This document shows positions 52,625 through 61,575 of a stretch of 64,000 nt of DNA, piece after piece. Under the pieces are notes generated by a model. The model did not search any database, had not been told where the DNA came from, and saw only the letters and a program-made list of their open reading frames with translations. Each line of letters starts with the position of its first letter. Within the stretch, counting starts at the first letter, position 1. The position numbers and the translations under genes were made by a program. The stretch covers positions 3,534,001 to 3,598,000 of the forward strand of contig NZ_CP109130.1 of the NCBI RefSeq assembly GCF_035917975.1, in the 5' to 3' direction. Source of the DNA: Streptosporangium sp. NBC_01756. Lineage in GTDB: Bacteria > Actinomycetota > Actinomycetes > Streptosporangiales > Streptosporangiaceae.

Positions 52625-53102
52625 AAAACGAGCATCTGTCGTTCTGCGGTTGGGCCACCTGCAGCTGGAGCTGGAGGGCTGAGGTTACGTCTCTGGAGCA
52701 TCCGGCTGATGTATCGGATGCCAGTCCGCCACAGGCGGCGCAGGGGGAGGTCAGGGGCTTTGATCCCCAACGGATCGTGGCGCTCCTGGACGCCGCGCAT
52801 GCCCGGCTCGGCAGACCGATCGTGGTGGTATGGGACAGCGATCGCCGTCACCTGTCGGCCGCGATACGCGCGATGATCGAGGCCTGCCCATGGCTGACGG
52901 TCTTCCAGCTGCCTGCGCCCCGGAGCTGAATCGGACGAGGGCGTATGATCGGTGCTCGAGCACGCTCTGGCTAACCGCGCCTCGCATGACATCGACGAAC
53001 TCGCCGCGTTGGCCGCCACCAAACTCAAGCAGGTGCAGCACCGCCCAGTTCAGCTGAACGACTTCATCGCTCAGGCCGGCTGCATCCTCGAACCACCGTA
53101 AT
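52625..53102 (+). pseudogene. IS630-family transposase remnant
   Basis: Three consecutive frame-shifted segments rebuild the C-terminal half of an IS630 transposase: RLMYRMPVRHRRRRG, then RIVALLDAAHARLGRPIVVVWDSDRRHLSA ... PWLTVFQLPAP, then LANRASHDIDELAALAATKLK ... FIAQAGCILEPP and TAA. The DDE catalytic Asp in VWDS remains, but the N-terminal part and terminal repeats are gone. It separates the methyltransferase from vsr. Confidence 0.75.
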
Positions 53103-53155
53103 CCCAGCCCTTGACTCTTAGAGTCAGACGCGGCTGGCGATCATAAGGTTGACCT

Positions 53156-53590
53156 GTGACGAAACCGATCGAGTCATGGGCGTCCAGTGAAGCGGTGCGT
53201 GCGAGCATGCAATCTAACAAAGGGCGCGACACCAAACCCGAGCTGGCTCTGCGTCGGGCCGTACACGCCCTTGGTTTGCGCTATCGCGTAGCGTTCCGGC
53301 CGGTCAAGTCCGTGCGCCGGTCCGCCGACCTTGTGTTCACCAAAGCGAGGGTAGCGGTGTTCATGGACGGATGCTTCTGGCATGGCTGCCCGATCCACCA
53401 CACCATTGCCGCCACCAACGCCGAATTCTGGGCGGAGAAGATCCGCCGTACCCGTGAACGTGACGCGGAGACAAACCGGATTCTGGCGGAGGCTGGGTGG
53501 CGTGTCTTCCGGGTCTGGGAACATGAGGATCCGGCGGATGCCGCCGAGCGCGTTGCCGAGCTGGTTCGTCGACACCGACGGCCTGACTAA
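53156..53590 (+). CDS. vsr: Very short patch repair endonuclease (Vsr)
   Basis: The 144-residue protein matches Vsr: SEAVRASMQSNKGRDTKPELALRRAVHALGLRYR at the start, the catalytic Asp in RRSADLVFTKARVAVFMDGCFWHGCP with the zinc/active-site Cys and His, and the late RVFRVWEHE. Vsr nicks T:G mismatches arising from deamination of 5-methylcytosine, so it is the partner of the cytosine methyltransferase on the other side of the IS630 remnant. The start is GTG 53156. Confidence 0.93.
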   Translation: MTKPIESWASSEAVRASMQSNKGRDTKPELALRRAVHALGLRYRVAFRPVKSVRRSADLVFTKARVAVFMDGCFWHGCPIHHTIAATNAEFWAEKIRRTRERDAETNRILAEAGWRVFRVWEHEDPADAAERVAELVRRHRRPD

Positions 53591-53639
53591 CCTCGATCTT
53601 TCACGATCTTCGTGTGGGCGGCTAAGGCGTTCGGCTACG

Positions 53640-54215
53640 GTGTGTTTTCGCGACCCGGCCAGCGCGTCCGCCCGGCTGTCGCGGCTGCTCGGCGTGCTCG
53701 TCCGGTGTTCCGGAAAGGTGAATGGCCCTGGCGGCGCGAACACCACCGGACCGGCACGGCTGAAGACGGCGCGGGTGGAGGCGGAAGCCGCATGGCCACC
53801 GCGCTCCGGCCGGACCGGGGCAGATCTGCCGGTGATCTCCCGCTGCTTCCCCGCCAGCCGCGACCAGGTCCGGCACGCCCGCGACTTCGTCGCCCAACTG
53901 CTTGGCGGCGGCCACCCGCTGTGTGACGACGCCGTACTGCTCACCAGCGAACTGGCCACCAACGCCGTCGAACACGCGACCGGACCAAACAGCGGACCAC
54001 GGGAGTTCCTCGTCACCGTCACCTTCGTCGAACACGGCGTCCTCATCACCGTCCAGGACCCCGGCTCCGCACACATCCCCTGCCCGCGCACCCCCGAACC
54101 TGACGCCGTCGGCGGACGCGGCCTCACCCTCGTCAACACCCTCGCCGTCCGCTGGGGCTTTCACCGCGACTCCATCGGCACCGTCATCTGGTTCGAACTC
54201 AGCCCGCCCGCCTGA
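53640..54215 (+). CDS. Anti-sigma-type ATP-binding protein (HATPase_c_2)
   Basis: The ~191-residue single-domain GHKL ATPase has ASRDQVRHARDFVAQLLG, the N-box LLTSELATNAVEHA and the G1-G2 region VQDPGSAHIPCPRTPEPDAVGGRGLTLV. Such proteins are numerous in actinomycetes and act in sigma/anti-sigma switches. It is almost identical over the C-terminal half to the gene at 61.5 kb. The start is uncertain; GTG 53640 is the best fit to the paralogue's length. Confidence 0.8.
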   Translation: MCFRDPASASARLSRLLGVLVRCSGKVNGPGGANTTGPARLKTARVEAEAAWPPRSGRTGADLPVISRCFPASRDQVRHARDFVAQLLGGGHPLCDDAVLLTSELATNAVEHATGPNSGPREFLVTVTFVEHGVLITVQDPGSAHIPCPRTPEPDAVGGRGLTLVNTLAVRWGFHRDSIGTVIWFELSPPA

Positions 54216-54400
54216 ACACCCGGCGAGCCTGCAGGGCAGCGTGGCGCCGCGACTGGAGGGGCCGCACCGCCATGCCCGCTGGCAGCAGGCGTGAATATCC
54301 TGCCTCCGTAGTTAGCGGAGAGCACCTGCCCCGGGTTTCATGGGTGCTGAATCTCCCGGTTCGCCTTTACTCGTCGGCCTCCGAGTGATCCCCTGTCCGA

Positions 54401-57058
54401 GTGGACCTTGACCAGTTCTTTACCTTCGGACCCGAGGTGCCGTTCAGGGCGAATCGGGTGTTCACCAATCGCGAGGCGTACATCCAGGCGTTCCACGAGC
54501 GCCTCGCCGCCCACCTGGCCCTGGAGTGGCCTGTCGCGAAGGTGATGGACTTCCAGCGGCCCGTCCGCAACGTCATGACGCTGAACGGGGAAGGTGGGAT
54601 CGGGAAGTCCACGCTGATCCGGCATCTCGCCGGCCTCGCCCAGGACTGCGAGCTGGACGGCCTCCCCGAGGACTCCTCGGTCGCCGTGGTCGACTTCGCC
54701 GACCTGTCGAGCCAGAGCTTCGAAACGGTGCTGCTCCGGGTGCGCGCCGCACTGGGGCGGCTGAACCCGTCGTGGCCCGCCTTCGACATCGCGCTCTCCG
54801 CGTACTGGGAGCGCAAGCACCCGGGCGAGTCGCTGGTCCGTTTCCTCGGCAAGTCCTCGTCGATCGGCGCCGCGGCCGACTCGCTTCGTGTATCGGAGCA
54901 GGTCGCCTCCAGCGTTGACGGGCTGTTCGGCGGGCTGGGCGCCGTCACGGTCGCCTACCGGGTTCTCGACCTGGTGGGCTCCTCCGCCCGGCAGTCGATC
55001 ACCTTGAAGCGGCTGCGGCGCGACCTGCCCGCGTTCAGCCCGATCCTCCAAGAGGAGGATCCCGGCAAGATGCTCGGCTACCTGCCGATCCTCCTTGGCG
55101 CCGACCTGGAGAAAGCACGTCAGAAGAAGCCCTCCTTGGCCCTCTGCGTACTGGACACGTTCGAGAACGTGCAGGCGCTACCGCCCGAGCGAGGCGGGCT
55201 GGAGGACCTGGTCGCCCGGATGGCGTACCTGATGCCCAACGTGTTCTTCCTTGTCGGCAGCAGGCGTCCGCTGCGGTGGCACGAGCCGGTGCGCAGTGTC
55301 GGCCTGACCTACGGAGGGGCGCGGCGCTGGCCGGGGCTGGTCGTCCGGGAGGGACAGGGCGACCAGTTCTCCCTGGACGGTCTCGGACCGCCGGACGCCG
55401 ATCTCTTCCTGCGGGAGCGGCTGACCATCGATGGTCAGCCGGCCATCGGAGCCGCGTTGCGAGAACGGATCGTGGCCGGCTCGGGAGGGTCCCCGCTCTA
55501 CCTGGAACTGTCGACGGGGCTGGTCGAGCAACACCTCGTCCGAGGGGAGACGCCCGATCCGGAGGTGTTCGGCGAGCCGTTCCCCGAGCTGGTCGTCCGG
55601 ATGATGCGCGACCTGTCGGCGGAGGACAGGGACCTGTTGCGTGCGGCGGCGCTGCTGGAAGCCTTCGACGACGAGCTGCTCGCTGCGATTCTGCCCGAGG
55701 CGCGCGGCCGGCGGATCGAGGACTTCATCGCCCGCAGGTTCGTGCGCCACGACCCGACCGTGTGGCCGCCCTGCCGCCTGCACGAGAACCTCCGCCGGGG
55801 CGTCACCGACTGCGACGCGCACACCCCGGAGGGATGGACGGCGCGGGAACGGCGGGACCGGGTCTCCCGAGTCCTCGCGCACCTGACGGATTTCACCCTG
55901 TCGATCTGGAGTGATGACCCGCCCGCCGGGCTGAGCCCCGCCGACCACAGCCGCCGTACCGTCGCCGCCTTCCTCCTGGCCCTGTACGGCGCGGCCGAAC
56001 ACGGTGTCCTCCCTCCGGGCTTGGGGCAGATGGCCTACACCCTGCGCTACCTGGGGCACTGGCAGGTGCTCGCGTCTCTTCCCCAGCTTGGGGACGGAGT
56101 GTCACCCCGCCTGGCGGAGCTCACCGCGGTCGCCCGGCTGACCGCCCAGGGAGGACAGGACGCCGCGCAACGTTACGCGGAGATGAGGTCCGTCGTCGGA
56201 GACGCCGACGCCGGGCCGTACGCCGACTACTTCCACTTCGAGCTGGGCAACCTCGCCCAGTTCACCGGTGCCCTGTCCGAGTCAGACCACCACTTCGGGG
56301 CTGTCGCCGACTCCCTCTCACCGGTCGGCGTCGCCGCCCGGTTCGACCTAGCGGGGAACGCCTTCCGCCGCAGTCGCTATACCGACGTCGTACGGCGGAT
56401 CGAAGGCCGGCCGACCGCGACACGGCTGGAGAGGATCGGCACCGGGGACCTGCTGGGGCACGTTCACCTTCACAACGCCCGGTTCGAAGAGGCGGCGGGG
56501 TTGTTCGCGGAGGTGCTGGCTCAGGCCCGGCAGGCGGACGTGCCGCTCTGGGCCGCACGGGCCGCGCGCCACCTGGCCCTCTCCCTCATGTGGTTCGACC
56601 CCGATCGGACCCTCCAGACGATCCCGGAGGCCCGCGAGCTGAACCAGTCGCTCGGGGAGGTCGTGGGACTGGCGCAGTGCGACATGGCCGCGTCCATGGC
56701 CCACGCCATGCGCGGCGACTGGGACAACGCCACGCGCCTGCTGGACGAGGCTCGCCGGACTTTCACAGCCGTCGGCGCCACCGCCGAACTCCTCCCCATC
56801 GACGTGGTGGAAATCATCCAGCTCATCGCGCGAGGTCATGACGAGCCGGCGCGGAACCTTGCGGTCCGTCTCGCCGAGGCGGCGGACGTCGACGAGCCCT
56901 TCCTGCCGGTGTGGGCGGCGGTCGCGGCGCTCTGGACGGACCTGCCGGAGCTGCGCGACTTCGCGGGCATAGGGTGGCTGGATCTTCCCGGAACGACCCG
57001 GGAACGGTGGCTGTCGCCACTGCGGCGGCTGCGGCCGGGAGGCGAGGCGCGGGAGTGA
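54401..57058 (+). CDS. STAND-type NTPase with TPR-like C-terminus
   Basis: The 885-residue protein has Walker A NGEGGIGKSTLI at ~62-73, a Walker B-like LALCVLDTFENV (~245), the sensor VFFLVGSRR, and the winged-helix region after ~390. The C-terminal ~350 residues are helical repeats of TPR type (e.g. HLHNARFEEAAGLFAEVLAQ). STAND proteins are signal-gated switches, including many anti-phage sensors and secondary-metabolite regulators. No effector nuclease or TIR domain is fused. The GTG start is at 54401. The stop overlaps the phosphotransferase start. Confidence 0.8.
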   Translation: MDLDQFFTFGPEVPFRANRVFTNREAYIQAFHERLAAHLALEWPVAKVMDFQRPVRNVMTLNGEGGIGKSTLIRHLAGLAQDCELDGLPEDSSVAVVDFADLSSQSFETVLLRVRAALGRLNPSWPAFDIALSAYWERKHPGESLVRFLGKSSSIGAAADSLRVSEQVASSVDGLFGGLGAVTVAYRVLDLVGSSARQSITLKRLRRDLPAFSPILQEEDPGKMLGYLPILLGADLEKARQKKPSLALCVLDTFENVQALPPERGGLEDLVARMAYLMPNVFFLVGSRRPLRWHEPVRSVGLTYGGARRWPGLVVREGQGDQFSLDGLGPPDADLFLRERLTIDGQPAIGAALRERIVAGSGGSPLYLELSTGLVEQHLVRGETPDPEVFGEPFPELVVRMMRDLSAEDRDLLRAAALLEAFDDELLAAILPEARGRRIEDFIARRFVRHDPTVWPPCRLHENLRRGVTDCDAHTPEGWTARERRDRVSRVLAHLTDFTLSIWSDDPPAGLSPADHSRRTVAAFLLALYGAAEHGVLPPGLGQMAYTLRYLGHWQVLASLPQLGDGVSPRLAELTAVARLTAQGGQDAAQRYAEMRSVVGDADAGPYADYFHFELGNLAQFTGALSESDHHFGAVADSLSPVGVAARFDLAGNAFRRSRYTDVVRRIEGRPTATRLERIGTGDLLGHVHLHNARFEEAAGLFAEVLAQARQADVPLWAARAARHLALSLMWFDPDRTLQTIPEARELNQSLGEVVGLAQCDMAASMAHAMRGDWDNATRLLDEARRTFTAVGATAELLPIDVVEIIQLIARGHDEPARNLAVRLAEAADVDEPFLPVWAAVAALWTDLPELRDFAGIGWLDLPGTTRERWLSPLRRLRPGGEARE

Positions 57059-57975
57059 ACGTGGCGGGGAGTTCGCCCTCGGTCTGCGGTCCGCTGGACG
57101 TGGGCGACAAGCGGGGCTTCGTCTCCACCGGGCCCGTTCCGCGGGCGGAGGTCGCGCGGGCGTGCGCCGCCGCGCTCAGGAGCCCGGCGTTCGACGGCCC
57201 CGCCGGTCCCTGCGATCCCGAGGCGACGGTGGTCTACGGGCACCGTACGGTCGTCAAGGTGCAGCACCGCCTCCACGAGCGGTTCGAGACCGCCCTGCGG
57301 ATGGAGTCGATGCGTGAGCGGGCCGGAGTCCGGGTGCCCGCCCTGCTGGATGCGGGCACGGTGGAGACCGCGTCCGGGCCCCGCTGGTGGCTCGTACTGG
57401 AGCGGATCGACGGGTCGCACGGTGAGCACCCCACTCCCGCGCAGCAGCGTCAGGTGGGCGAACAGCTCCGCCGCTGGCACGACGCCGGCGAGCGGGGCGG
57501 GTTGCGCCTGGACGACCCCGGCGCCCTCGGCGTGATGCTCGGCTCCGCGCGGACTCTTGTCCCGCACGTCTACCCGGGCATCTCCCGGCTGCTCGACGAG
57601 GCGTGCGCGGGCCGGCCGGTGACGGCCATCCACGGTGACGTCGCCGTGGGTCACAACACCCTGTTCGATGGTGACGAGTTGCAGGCACTCTTCGATCCCG
57701 GCGCGGTGGAGGTCGGGCCGCCCATGCTCGATCTGGCGTGGTGCCTGGCCGTCGACCTGCCACGCGGCACTCAGCCCCGGTGGCTGCTGGAGGGGTACGG
57801 CACCGGCGCGGTCGACCAGGACGCGCTGGACGCCCTGCTACCGCTCATGGTGCTGCGCAGGATGATCGACGTCCGGGCCGAGGGACCGAGCGGAGACGCC
57901 CGGTGGCTCGCGGACTGGCTGGCCGGCAACGCTCCGGCTCTCCTGCCGCTGACCGAACCGGCCGTCCGGAGCTGA
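57055..57975 (+). CDS. APH-family phosphotransferase coupled to the STAND gene
   Basis: The 306-residue kinase-fold phosphotransferase has the Brenner motif HGDVAVGHNTLFD (~197-209) with Asp and Asn, and the metal-binding Asp in LFDPGAVEVGPPMLDLAW. The N-lobe is short, with VVYGHRTVVKVQ for the ATP Lys. GTG 57055 overlaps the STAND stop (GTGA). The substrate may be a small molecule or a protein; coupling to a STAND switch makes simple aminoglycoside resistance less likely. Confidence 0.8.
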   Translation: MNVAGSSPSVCGPLDVGDKRGFVSTGPVPRAEVARACAAALRSPAFDGPAGPCDPEATVVYGHRTVVKVQHRLHERFETALRMESMRERAGVRVPALLDAGTVETASGPRWWLVLERIDGSHGEHPTPAQQRQVGEQLRRWHDAGERGGLRLDDPGALGVMLGSARTLVPHVYPGISRLLDEACAGRPVTAIHGDVAVGHNTLFDGDELQALFDPGAVEVGPPMLDLAWCLAVDLPRGTQPRWLLEGYGTGAVDQDALDALLPLMVLRRMIDVRAEGPSGDARWLADWLAGNAPALLPLTEPAVRS

Positions 57976-58731
57976 TCAGGGTTCCTGTCCCGTGCGCCGC
58001 GCGCATGCCCACGGGATCCACCGGTCCCACATGTTCGCCGGCACCGACAGCCGGGCGAGCAGCTCAGGCTCATCGTCCCGCGCGTAGAAGCGGTTCAGCC
58101 CGTCGAACAGCGCGAGCGTGTATCCGGCCGCCAGCAGTCCCGGTTCCCACTCCTGGTGGTTCGGCTCCGGAGACCCCGGCCGGGTCGCCTCGGCCACCAC
58201 GGCCCGGGGCCGCCAGAAGGCGAGGTCCGCCGATGCCAGCACCGCCGCCTCCCTGCCTTCCACGTCCACTTTCAACAGGTCGAATCCCGGGGCGGCGTGC
58301 ACGGTCAGGATCGACTCCAGGGTCATCACGGTGACCTCGAACACCTCCACATCGGCGCCACGTCGTTCGTGTTCCCCGGCGATCGCCATATCAAGGGTGC
58401 TCAGGCCGAGCATGTCCGGAGGCTGCCCCTCGGGAAGGACGCGGTGGAAGGTCGCCGTCCCAGGACTGGCGTCGACGGCGACCCGAAGGTTCACGTCCCT
58501 CGGCCGTTCGCGCTGGAGCTGATCGAACCGTTCGGGGAGCGGTTCTATGTTCACCCCGCGCCACCCCAGCCGGTCGACCAGGTTCTTCGTCAGCGACCCT
58601 CGGACCGGTTCTCCTGCTCCGACATCCACGAAGAATCCGTCGCGCCGATCGGCGAACGCCCGCATCAGCACCACGTCCTCGGCGTTCTGCCCGTACGCCA
58701 CCAGCCGGGGACGTCCATCGTTCTGGCCCAT
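57976..58731 (-). CDS. FkbM-family SAM-dependent methyltransferase
   Basis: The 251-residue protein begins RLVAYGQNAEDVVLMRAF and has the SAM-binding FFVDVGAGEPVRGSLT, VNIEPLPERFDQL and DLLKVDVEGREAAVLASAD, all FkbM signatures. FkbM enzymes O-methylate sugars or polyketide hydroxyls. It is convergent with the phosphotransferase (adjacent stops). ATG 58731 is preferred over the GTG one codon earlier. Confidence 0.88.
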   Translation of the reverse strand: MGQNDGRPRLVAYGQNAEDVVLMRAFADRRDGFFVDVGAGEPVRGSLTKNLVDRLGWRGVNIEPLPERFDQLQRERPRDVNLRVAVDASPGTATFHRVLPEGQPPDMLGLSTLDMAIAGEHERRGADVEVFEVTVMTLESILTVHAAPGFDLLKVDVEGREAAVLASADLAFWRPRAVVAEATRPGSPEPNHQEWEPGLLAAGYTLALFDGLNRFYARDDEPELLARLSVPANMWDRWIPWACARRTGQEP

Positions 58732-58841
58732 CACTCGATATAAATCCTCGGATGGCCCGCCGTACAGCTCCCGAACTCTGCCGACCTAGGATTTCCTGAG
58801 CTGCTGGTCAACTCCTGACTCGCCGAACGTGTCGAGGCGTC

Positions 58842-60065
58842 TCAGAGGATGTGCATGCGGACGCCGAGGCGGCGGATGCGTTCCCGGTAGCTGTAGCGCT
58901 CCAGGTCCAGCAAGGTCCGCACGGCCTGCTGCGCCATCGGGTGGTTACGGACGAGCATCGGGGCGATTTTTTCCGCGCGCTCCAGCTCGGCCAACGCCGC
59001 CTCTCGCTTGCCGCACCACAGCAATCCTCGGGCGTGGTCCAGGTGATGGTGTCCCGCGCGGCCGGCCTGCATGTCCTTCGGGAGTCGGACCGTCTCCCCG
59101 CGCTGTACGGCCTGCGGCCCGTCCCCCAGCTCGACCGCGACGGCGACGCCGTGGATATCGACATTGGCCTGGTTGGTGGACAGGTCGTAGTAGTTGGTGC
59201 GCTGGCGTGGGCCGAGTCGGGTGACCGCCTCGGTTGCGAGCTGATGGCGTGACCACGCCTCATCGGGGTCATTCTTGCGAGCGGCGGTGATCGCGGCCCG
59301 CAGTTGGAGTCCACCCCAGACGGCCAGTGCTTCGGCCTGACCTGCGGTGTATTCGTCCTCGATACTCGCACAGGCCGTGTCGAGGACGGCCAGCGCATCG
59401 TCCCACGATGTGCTGGCCCACAGGCTGCGTATCCGCAGGTAGGTGAACACGGCGTCGTGGTAGGGGTCTCCCGCGCGTTCTCCCGCCCAGCGGACACGGT
59501 TGGTGGTGATCAAGGAGAGATCGGCGTAGCCCAGGTTGTAGACCACCGAGTCAGCCGCCAGATAGGTCAGCCCGAGCAGCTTGAAAGCGGCACTTCGGTC
59601 GGGTTCCGCGTACAGATGAGTAGCCGCCTGAAGTTCGGAGAGCAGAGCCGGTAGCTCATCCGCCAGATCCGCGTAGCGCGCCTCTCGCCGCAACCAGCGT
59701 GCGCGCTCGGTCGCAGCGCGCAGATCGGGCAGCGCCCGCACCTCGCCGTCCCATTCAGGATCGAGGTCGTAGCGCTCCAGATGGCGGCGGATCTCAGGGA
59801 TCGCCGAGTGGCCCCGGTCTTCACTCGGGATGTCGCCGCGATAGGGACGCGCGGTCAGCTCGTTGGGGTGCATGCGCAGGGCACGGGCAACGGTGTTGAT
59901 CAGCGCGATGGAATCCAGGGGGATGCTGTCGTTCTCGATCCCGGACACCCAGGACTGCGCGCGGCTGACGCGCCGAGCCAGTTCGATCTGGGTGATGCCG
60001 ACGCGCTTACGAGCGCGCCGTACACGGGTTCCCACACTCTCCGCCGCCGGGTCTGAGTAGGCCAT
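58842..60065 (-). CDS. XRE-family regulator with TPR-like domain
   Basis: The ~407-residue protein has an N-terminal Cro/CI helix-turn-helix (VRRARKRVGITQIELARRVSRAQSWVSGIEN, ~15-45). A long all-helical part with TPR-like units follows (YADLADELPALLSELQAATH; REAALAELERAEKIAP). This HTH-TPR plan is common in streptomycete-type regulators. The ORF extends to GTG 60137, but ATG 60065 places the HTH at the usual distance. Confidence 0.85.
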   Translation of the reverse strand: MAYSDPAAESVGTRVRRARKRVGITQIELARRVSRAQSWVSGIENDSIPLDSIALINTVARALRMHPNELTARPYRGDIPSEDRGHSAIPEIRRHLERYDLDPEWDGEVRALPDLRAATERARWLRREARYADLADELPALLSELQAATHLYAEPDRSAAFKLLGLTYLAADSVVYNLGYADLSLITTNRVRWAGERAGDPYHDAVFTYLRIRSLWASTSWDDALAVLDTACASIEDEYTAGQAEALAVWGGLQLRAAITAARKNDPDEAWSRHQLATEAVTRLGPRQRTNYYDLSTNQANVDIHGVAVAVELGDGPQAVQRGETVRLPKDMQAGRAGHHHLDHARGLLWCGKREAALAELERAEKIAPMLVRNHPMAQQAVRTLLDLERYSYRERIRRLGVRMHIL

Positions 60066-60211
60066 GGCCTCAAGGTAACCCGCCGGGACGCCCTTGGCCC
60101 GTGCCCTGGCCAAAGTATCAACGACACTGATGTCCACATCACTGCGCGGTCATATCTTCACTTTCCGTGAGGAGCAATGAACGCGGTGACGACGGGCGAT
60201 ACCCCGACAGA

Positions 60212-60520
60212 ATGTCGGCGGAAGCGGCCATCGAATGGCTCAAGCGGGAGCTTGAGGCATTGGGAATCGTAGCCGACACGCACCACGGCGACAGGGTGGC
60301 ACTGCTGTCCGTCTGGGTCGATCTCGTTGTCTGGTGCGACGGCCATACCTACTGGTGGCGGGTGAGCTGGAACGCCGCACGCCAACGCGCCACTTATGCG
60401 CGGCATCCGGCCACGGAACCTGGCCGGGCCGCCCGCCGGATCGCGTTCCGATACGCAGAGCTCCGCGAAACCCATCCGCTTTCCGAACCGACGGCGGAGG
60501 CGACGGGAGATCCCATCTGA
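60212..60520 (+). CDS. Small actinobacterial hypothetical protein
   Basis: The ~102-residue protein (SAEAAIEWLKRELEALGIVAD ... VALLSVWVDLVVWCDGHTYWWRVSW) has a Trp-rich beta segment. I know of no assigned function. It is divergent from the XRE regulator and may be under its control. GTG 60167 is an alternative start. Confidence 0.6.
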   Translation: MSAEAAIEWLKRELEALGIVADTHHGDRVALLSVWVDLVVWCDGHTYWWRVSWNAARQRATYARHPATEPGRAARRIAFRYAELRETHPLSEPTAEATGDPI

Positions 60521-60664
60521 CACGTGCGTCAGCCCGCGCTTGGCGCCCGCAGAGACGGCCCTCCCATCGGCCACCGGACGTGGCCGATGACCCACACAGA
60601 AACGGCTCCACCAGGCGAGGCAAGTCGCCTGGCAGAGCCTTGACCGCACAGTGAGGTGCGACCC

Positions 60665-61156
60665 GTGCACAACCTTAGTAGAGCTCCCCGGATCATCCGA
60701 GTCCGTTGGCATGCCGAGCAGCCGCCCACCCCACTCGGGTGCCGCTGGTGCGGGCACCCGCCCTATGCCCACGACACCACCAGCCTGCCGCACCGGCCCA
60801 CTCACGACTGGGAACAGCCCACCAACGCCCAACTCCGCACCCGGATGGCCGCCCGACGCCGCCTCGGGCTGTGCGACCGCCCCTTCCCCGGCACGGCCAA
60901 GCCCGTAACCACCCGCTCCCCCAGGTTCCACCCACCCGCCCCACCAGCGAGCCGAGGACACCAAACCCGACCACCGGTAACCGCCGCCGGACCACGACCA
61001 CCGGGAACGGCAACCGGACCGCGACCATCGGGCGCGGCGGCCGGGCCTCGGCCGACGATGACGGCCGCCGCGCCGTACGGGCGTGAATCGCCATCGGGAG
61101 CGCGCCATCCCTCGCCCGGCAGGCGCGAGCCGTACCGCGCGAGGGTGACGGCATGA
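60665..61156 (+). CDS. Small Cys/His-motif protein with Pro-rich tail
   Basis: The 163-residue ORF has a first half with CRWCGHPPYAHDTTSLPHRPTHDW, which could bind zinc, followed by a low-complexity Pro/Arg/Thr tail. The stop overlaps the next start (ATGA), supporting translation. Function unknown; it belongs to the small-protein set often found near ATP-binding/HTH pairs in these genomes. Confidence 0.5.
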   Translation: MHNLSRAPRIIRVRWHAEQPPTPLGCRWCGHPPYAHDTTSLPHRPTHDWEQPTNAQLRTRMAARRRLGLCDRPFPGTAKPVTTRSPRFHPPAPPASRGHQTRPPVTAAGPRPPGTATGPRPSGAAAGPRPTMTAAAPYGRESPSGARHPSPGRREPYRARVTA

Positions 61157-61575
61157 GCACACCGGACGTCGAAGCCCTTCCGCGAAACCCTTCCGGTCCC
61201 GATCCCGGCCCGCCCGGTCAGGAAGCCGAAAAGCACGCCACGCTGCGCGCCCTGGCCCGCCGTTTCCCCGGCTGGACCCTCTGGTACGGCGCAGCCACCC
61301 GATGCTGGTGGGCGCTCCCCCCGGCCCACTGCCGCGAACGCGTCGGCCTGATCGAGGCCGGCACCGCCGATGAGCTGGCCATGCGGCTCCGGTGGATCGA
61401 GGAGTGCCGGGCCCACCTGGACGCCGATCGGCCGGATGCCCCGGCCGTACGGCAGCGGTGCCCCTACCCGGGAAACCCCCACCCGGCGATGCCCGGCGGC
61501 GGGAGCGCTGCCAACGAGAGGAGGGACGAAGATGACGACGCGAGTGCTGTCCATGCTGCTCGGCGCGTTCACTGA
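61153..61575 (+). CDS. Small actinobacterial hypothetical protein
   Basis: The 140-residue ORF has a central LARRFPGWTLWYGAATRCWWALPP segment and ELAMRLRWIEECRAHL. Short proteins with this Trp-rich motif recur beside anti-sigma-type ATPases. The end overlaps the ATPase start by ~44 bp. Function unknown. Confidence 0.6.
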   Translation: MSTPDVEALPRNPSGPDPGPPGQEAEKHATLRALARRFPGWTLWYGAATRCWWALPPAHCRERVGLIEAGTADELAMRLRWIEECRAHLDADRPDAPAVRQRCPYPGNPHPAMPGGGSAANERRDEDDDASAVHAARRVH

